A stretch of DNA of 64,000 nt from Scenedesmus sp. ARA3. Lineage: Eukaryota; Chlorophyta; Chlorophyceae; Sphaeropleales; Scenedesmaceae. The notes under the pieces were generated by a model. It worked only from the letters and a program-made list of their open reading frames with translations, had not been told where the DNA came from and did not search any database. Shown here in pieces: positions 58,601 through 64,000 of this stretch; the first letter of the stretch is position 1, and the number at the start of each line of letters is the position of its first letter. The translations under genes were made by a program, and so were the position numbers. The DNA lies in NCBI GenBank assembly GCA_004335835.1, contig RWJK01001640.1, positions 49,619 to 113,618 of the forward strand. Direction: 5' to 3'.

Positions 58601-60321
58601 CTGGAGGCCAGCGGGGTGATGTCACGTCGTCATTCCGGCTGTCATCTCCGTCACTTCCCGGCTGCTATAACAGTACAGCAGAGACAACAGCTGCGGCTGC
58701 AGCGCAGGCATGGCAACACGCAGCGGTGCCCAGCAACCAGCAGCAGCAGCGGAGCAGCTTCTCCAACCTTGCGGCAGCAGCAGCAGCGCCAGCATTAATG
58801 CCAGCCTCTCAGGCTTTCAGAGACAAGCACAAACAGCAGCTGCAGCTGCAGCTGCCAGACTTTGACCTGGTCAGTGCCCCGATGACATCAGCACAGTTGA
58901 CCACCAGCACACCATTTGACCAGACGTTTGACCAGAGGTTTGACCAGCTGATAACCACGGAAGTGTTGCCCGACACTCCTGCAACAGCAGCGCTGCAGTC
59001 ACCGCTGGATGTACAGGCAGCAATGCTAGCTGCAGCCAGCAGCGGCCCTGCAGCTAGCAGTGCATTGTACGGCAACAGCAGCAGCGGTGACGTCAACGGC
59101 TCAAATTGGGTTGACTGGAGCTCTATGGCGGCTCTGCTGAGCCCTATGCAGGTGCCTGGCCTCGCAACTCGACGCTTCACAGACTGCTCGATGCCAGCTT
59201 CAAGTGACTATGCAGGGCTGCTGATGCAGCAGGAGCAGCAGCGGCTGCGGCAGCAGCACAGCCGCAGTGCAGCTGGCCATGCTGCATCAATGTATGGCAG
59301 GCACAGCAGCAACATCCTTGGCGCGGAGCCTCTCTTGCCAGGCCTTGCGTCTCTGCACGAGCAGCAAGCAGCGCACTCTGCTGCTGCTGATGCTGGTACG
59401 ATTGCTGACTGCTTCGGCAGCAGCGTAGCCGCATTTGGTCTGCCAAGTGCTCCCGCGCGGTGCGGTGATGCATTCGGGCCATTCGGCAAGACGAGGCACG
59501 GCAGCTTGTGCTTGGATGCAAACCCACAGCTGCTGCCTTTCAGCAGCGGGCAGCAGCAGCAGCAGCCGCCGGATGTGAATGAAGCCGGCAGCGCCAGCAA
59601 CAGCAGCAGCACCAACGCTCGCTTCGACTCTGACGCTGCCAACACTCAGGCTAGCAGTGGCGGTGGCAGCAGCAGCAGCAACGCAGCCATGTGCCACCTG
59701 AAGCGAGGCCATCTGAGTGAGGGAGGCGCGGGGGTGGGGCTGTACAGTAGTGGCTCCTTCACTTTCAAGCCGCCAGTGCTGCAGCAGCTGCTGCAGGAGT
59801 CACGGCTGGGCAGCACAGGCAGTGGAAGCAGCATTAGCGGCGGCGACAGCAGCAGCAGCAGTGAGGCGCTGATCACTGAGCCCTTCCAGATGCCCTCGTT
59901 CTTCCGCAGCAGCCAGCAGCAGCCTGGCAGCAGCAGCGCCGGCGGCTCAAGTGGCAGTCCTACCACAGCAGCAGCGGCAGCAGTGTCGAAGCCGCTGCCT
60001 TGTGTGGCTGAGAGCGGCAGCCTGCCGCAACAGCAAACACAGATTAACACAACCGGGCAAGAAGGTTGCAATGCAGAGGAAGATCAGGAGCAGGGAGGTC
60101 AGCTGGAGTCGTCAATGCTGCAGGAGGAGCAGCAGCAGCCGTCCTTCACTGCACCGGCACCATGCACGCAGGCAGATGCTGCTGCTGCTGCCGCAGCAGC
60201 AGACGCGCCTGAGGGCAGCAGCAGTCCAGTGAAGGCCCAGCAGCAGCAGCAGCCTGCTGGTGGGTTTGAGGATGTGTACAGGTCGCTGTTTGGTGGTGAG
60301 GCGGTGCCTAGCTCAGTGTGA
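55614..60321 (+). CDS. RRM RNA-binding protein with very long Gln/Ala/Ser-rich tail
   Basis: Exons 55614-55636, 56134-56245 and 56533-60321 (TGA) join in phases 2 and 0 and give 1307 residues. One RRM lies at about 15-90. RNP2 is VLMVRRL (16-22), and RNP1 is the degenerate RSAGCASLEF (53-62), lacking the usual aromatic pair, followed by the LNGKAIHLQWF strand. Its sequence resembles RRMs of the Mei2/spen style more than SR proteins, but the assignment is loose. Residues 91-1307 are low complexity: Gln runs, Ala runs, Ser/Gly patches, and scattered hydrophobic DxF/MxxL-like islands. Such tails promote condensate formation and protein contacts. I infer a post-transcriptional regulator. The 8-codon first exon carries the start; an ATG within the 56533 exon would lack the RRM. 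Confidence 0.78.
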
Positions 60322-60432
60322 ACTTTGACGCGTTTCTGAGGAGGTCAGTGTGAACTTCAACTTGCTTTGGAGAATGTCAGTGTGAACTTCAACTTGTAGC
60401 AAAGGAGTCCGATGTGAACTTCCACTTGTGGG
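60313..60432 (+). repeat. 32-bp tandem repeat spanning the stop codon of the RRM gene
   Basis: TCAGTGTGAACTTYRACTTG-like units begin at 60313, 60345, 60377 and about 60408. The first unit supplies the last codons and the TGA (TCA GTG TGA); the others lie in the 3' UTR. Confidence 0.85.
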
Positions 60433-61884
60433 CAGGGGCACAGGCACTAGTAACACGGCTGGTGTGCGACGCAGCACACAGCTGATGTTTGCAGCTCTGC
60501 GCGGTCAGTATACGTGCCTCAAGTTTAACCATTCATTGCTGGGTCATTGCGAGCAATGTACTGTTTTTGTGGCATTGTGCTTGTGCACGGCCTGCAAGGC
60601 CTGGTGTTGAGTGTAGGTTTAGGTGGCTGTTTGCTGGCTTGGGTGGCACTCGCGCGTGCCAAAGAGGCTGTTCAGTATTGCTGCACATGCAGCCCGTGTT
60701 TTGGCTGCCAACGGTGTCGATTGCCGGCACCTTACGGGAGGCGCGGTTGCGCGCTTGCACTATTGTGTGACTGCGCATATGTTGCCAGCTGCCTTTCACC
60801 ATGTTTGATGTGTTGCTGTTTGCACGCATGCGTGTTGGCAGCTGGTGGCCATGTTGTAGGCACTCCCTTGCATGTAGTTAGCATGTGTGATGATGATGCC
60901 CTGGCTGCATTGCCATTGCCTTATTTGCTACGGCCGTTGTTTGCAGCGCCGGCACTCCTGTGGTGCATGCGCTGCCCACATGCTCGTTGTGTGGTGTCTT
61001 TTTGTGGTGCAATATCGGCAAGGCGCTGCAGACCTGGGTCAGCCCCATTGGCCAATGTACCAGTACGTGCTATTGCTTTTTGCATTTGGACGAGCAGGTT
61101 GCGTAGGCACGGTGCAGAGCAAGCAGCTAGGCACTGCACATGCATTGGTGTATACCCAGGCGCCGTGACGTGATATGCTTCACATGCTTGCACACGCTGT
61201 AGTCTGCAGACACTGTAGGCGGTGCTGCCAGATGCAGGGGGTAGTGCTGTTGCTGACAATGCTGAGTCATGTGTTGAGCTGCTGGCAGGAGGTGGCAGTC
61301 AGGAAAGTTTCTAGCAAGCGAGCTGCATGGTCGCTGAAGTTCTTTTGTGGGCTGTGGGTTGCAAGGCGCAGTGCGCAGCCCCATTGCGTGGCGCTCTTCG
61401 TGCTGGTTCTCTTATGTCTTGCCATTTGCAGGAAGTGCTCCTTCATTGCTTGCAGGCATGGTTGATTGTGCTGTCTTTTGGTGCTTGGCGTATTCAAAGG
61501 CAGATAATTGCAGCGCGGTGCACTGCGTGCAGGACTTGGTAGCCGTCAGGCTCACCACAATCAGCTGTGGTGGCGAGTGGGGGTGTGCGTTACGTATGTG
61601 CGTGCTGGTTGATTATTTGTTTTGTGACATCGGAGCGCCCCAGGCTGCATACAGCCTGCCAGCTGCTGTAGGCAAGCAGCAACGCGCATGTGTGTTTGGT
61701 GCACGCACCACCACCGCAGTTCAGTTTCAAAAATCAGTGCTAACAAGGGGATGCTGAAGTGCAGGTGATGCTGCCCACACTGTGGCATGTTGCAGCACTG
61801 GATCCTGACAAGATGCTGGCATCTGGCAGCCAAAGATGCTGCTTTTGCAGCGCATGCAAGTTTGCAGGAGCTTTGCCTCTGTTC

Positions 61885-62010
61885 GTGCGGCTGTGCTGCG
61901 GCTTTGCTGCGGCTGTGCTGCGGCTGTGCTGCGGCTGTGCGTGCGGCTGTGATGCGTTTGTGCGTGCGGCTGTGATGCGGCTGTGCTGCGGCTGTGCTGC
62001 GGCTGCCGCA
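61885..62010 (+). repeat. GCGGCTGTGCTG-type minisatellite
   Basis: About ten imperfect 12-bp units (GTGCTGCGGCTG, with GTGATGCGGCTG and GTGCGTGCGGCT variants). The period is a multiple of three, so frames stay open on several strands, but no gene context exists. Confidence 0.85.
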
Positions 62011-62993
62011 TATGCTGCAGCACGGTTTGCATAATATCAGACCTGCACACAGCGCGACTTCGCAACTCGCTTGGTGCTGATTTGTGTCAGCAGCTCTTGC
62101 GTGCATGCACAGGCGGCGGGGTGGGCTGTCCCAGCATACGTTTTGAGCCCCGTGGCGCCTTGCAGCTTGGCAAAGTGACACGGTCCTTTGCCAGGCTCAC
62201 TTGTTCTACACAACAGGTTGGGAGGTTTAGGGTTTGCTGCATACCCAACAATCAGGATGGGCAGGAGCCCCTGTTGCAGGTGGAGCAGGCATTACATAAC
62301 AGGCCAAAGCATCCTTTGGCTGTGGAGCCAGCTACCGTATGATATTCTTTAAGGTCGCCTCAACTCAGCGCCTAAAAGGCAGGGCGCATTTTACTACGGC
62401 TGCCCTACTTGTACATCATGCGCCATCACTCGCCACCATGCAGAGTCAGCCATGCACGTGTGTGCTGCCGCAAGCTGCTGGCCTCATAGCCATGCACATT
62501 TGCATGCTTGCTGCAGGCCATTGTACGAATGCGAGCATCACCGCAGCACTGCATACATGTTGCTGGCAGCTTGTGGCGGCTGTCAAGGCCCGTCGCACTG
62601 CAAAGGTTGGCGAGCTTGCCAAGCTGACGTCAGTGCTGTTGAGGATCGAATGCGCAGAGGATTGATTGTTTGTTTGACTGTGTTGACAGTAGATCACTAA
62701 GTAGGGAGCAGGCAGCTCACCACCCAACGCTGTAGGCGTTGGACTTACCCGTGCGTGCACACATGTTGCTAGGCGCACTGTCCCTGTGTGTTGTCGGACG
62801 TGTATCTCTTGTGCGTACTACTGCACTGCTTGCGGGTCACCATAAGTAAATAAGGCCGTTATTGCACGCTCCATGTTTATGGTAGACCCGACCGCGTTTC
62901 CCTACTTTGCTGCCTGATTTGCGTTTGTGGGTATCTGTTGACGGCTGAAGCAGCTGCACTATGGCATATGTGTTCTGCTGCCACACGCGCTGT

Positions 62994-63260
62994 GGCGTTG
63001 ATGCTATGGCTTCATGGGTAACATGATGACGCGCTGTGCGACGCCTGAGTATGAAGTTGGACAGGTGGGGTGCCCAGTTTTCAGCTGCCAGATAATGGCA
63101 TTAGTGATGGTGTGCTGACCCAACTGACCAGTTGTTGAGTTGTCTGCTGTGTTGTGTGGGGTCGCTGTCAGGCTGGCTTCCTCATACCACAGTGCATGTC
63201 GGCATGCAACACGGCATGTCATCATCATCATGTTACTCATCAAGCCATAGCATCAACGCC
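62994..63260. repeat. 36-bp inverted repeat with ~195-bp loop
   Basis: The left arm (62994-63029, GGCGTTGATGCTATGGCTTC...) and the reverse complement of the right arm (63225-63260) match at 34 of 36 positions. The spacer shows no obvious coding content. The right arm overlaps the end of the minus-strand frame at 63240-63500, so the left arm is an inverted copy of that frame's 3' end. It could be a foldback element or a hairpin RNA source. Confidence 0.85.
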
Positions 63261-63500
63261 ATCGGCCCCGCGCCCCAATAGAGCGGCAACTACACCCTCG
63301 TGTTTGCAATCATTACGCACACCCCAAGCCTTTTCAAAAAAATCAGCAATGAACCTAGACACCAGTAACCTAACAGAACCCCAAGCATCATCCGACACAA
63401 ACCGCTTCACCTTCACAACACGGCATGTATCTGATAGCAGCGCATGCATGTATCTGACTTGCGTCGATTGTCTGAAAAACATGTAACGCTTGTTGGACAA
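63240..63500 (-). CDS. small unidentified reading frame or gene remnant
   Basis: An 86-codon minus-strand frame reads like real protein (for example DAWGSVRLLVSRFIADFFEK) and lacks the CAG bias of the surroundings. I do not recognise the family. No upstream exon or promoter is evident within the window, and its end lies in an inverted-repeat arm. It may be the C-terminal exon of a gene or a mobile-element remnant. Confidence 0.3.
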   Translation of the reverse strand: MSNKRYMFFRQSTQVRYMHALLSDTCRVVKVKRFVSDDAWGSVRLLVSRFIADFFEKAWGVRNDCKHEGVVAALLGRGADGVDAMA

Positions 63501-64000
63501 TGCGCAGACTCACGTACCCATCAGATTTTTTAAATCAAGACGCGTTGTGCCGCCGGCAAGTTGTACTACCTAGTACTACCTAGTAGGTTCATGACAACTG
63601 GCTTCTGCGCTTCACCCCTGGCGGCAGTGCTGCCGGCTTGGGAACTCAAACGTGCGAGCACTCGTGTTCTGTTACAGAACAATAGATAGCTACTTCACGA
63701 TGCTGCAGCCAAGATGCATGCAGTGCTGCGCGAACAAGCGGCCGCAGCAGAGGAGGCACTGTACGCGACTGCAGTTCAGGCCTCATGCGTTGCCACCATG
63801 CCAACAAAGTGAAGCCTCGACCACTGGTAGCGCCAGCAGCATAGCAACTAACAGGAGGCCAAACACAGTGTCATCAGGCACCACGGCACCATGGATATCG
63901 CCGCAAATTGGTGCTGTCCACAATTAAGGACACCATCTGCCTACATGAACAGCCCCACTTGGAGTGCCAGGAGACTTTGGCGGGGGTCTTCTGGCTCAGC

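Larger units (their letters stand above)
60433..64000. other. distal intergenic region with repeats, no firm gene
   Basis: Apart from the GCGGCTGTGCTG minisatellite, the inverted repeat and the minus-strand frame listed separately, I see no supported gene. A short TACTACCTAG duplication lies at about 63566-63586. The window ends without entering a recognisable gene. Confidence 0.45.

Overview
The window looks like nuclear DNA of a green alga, most likely a chlorophycean. The reasons are: intron-rich genes with short GT-AG introns; extreme (CAG/CTG)n density that gives Gln- and Ala-rich proteins; an SBP-box transcription factor; an OPR-like organelle RNA-binding protein; helicase-associated (HA) repeats; LCAT-type lipases; and a LysM-linked papain-like protease. 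There are no operons, no prokaryotic features and no recognisable transposase or reverse transcriptase. I assembled gene models by hand from reading frame, splice consensus and intron phase. Coordinates span first to last coding base, and exons are listed in the evidence.

Layout. Plus strand: 3' part of a long coiled-coil protein gene (to 4734); a four-repeat HA-domain protein with a presequence-like N-terminus (6378-10410); an SBP-box transcription factor (12536-16468). About 6 kb follows with no convincing gene. Minus strand: a tandem segmental duplication containing an OPR pseudogene (22427-24770), a LysM exon fragment (25391-25919), the intact OPR gene (26092-28424) and the intact secreted cysteine protease-LysM gene (28991-32380). 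Next on the minus strand is a secreted protein joining a phospholipase A2 (CCxxHDxC) domain to a VMO-I domain (35237-37307). It is head-to-head with the first of two LCAT-family lipases on the plus strand (38239-41368 and 44623-48106). Then come a U-box protein with a hydrophobic segment (50148-54725), an RRM protein with very long low-complexity tails (55614-60321), and about 3.7 kb of repeats, including a near-perfect inverted repeat.

How the genes fit together. The centre (about 29-48 kb) is a neighbourhood of secreted hydrolases: a protease with a sugar-binding LysM, a PLA2-VMO-I fusion and two LCAT paralogues. All carry signal peptides, which suggests work at the cell wall, extracellular matrix or secretory lumen. 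A joint role is inference only.

The most unusual theme is structural. In several unrelated genes, short tandem duplications cover exon edges, so introns hold decayed copies of the neighbouring exon start or end with extra splice-like sites. In one gene this has produced exact, in-frame 72-nt exon copies. Long CTG tracts also often sit in the pyrimidine tracts of 3' splice sites, while exons carry the complementary CAG/GCA orientation.
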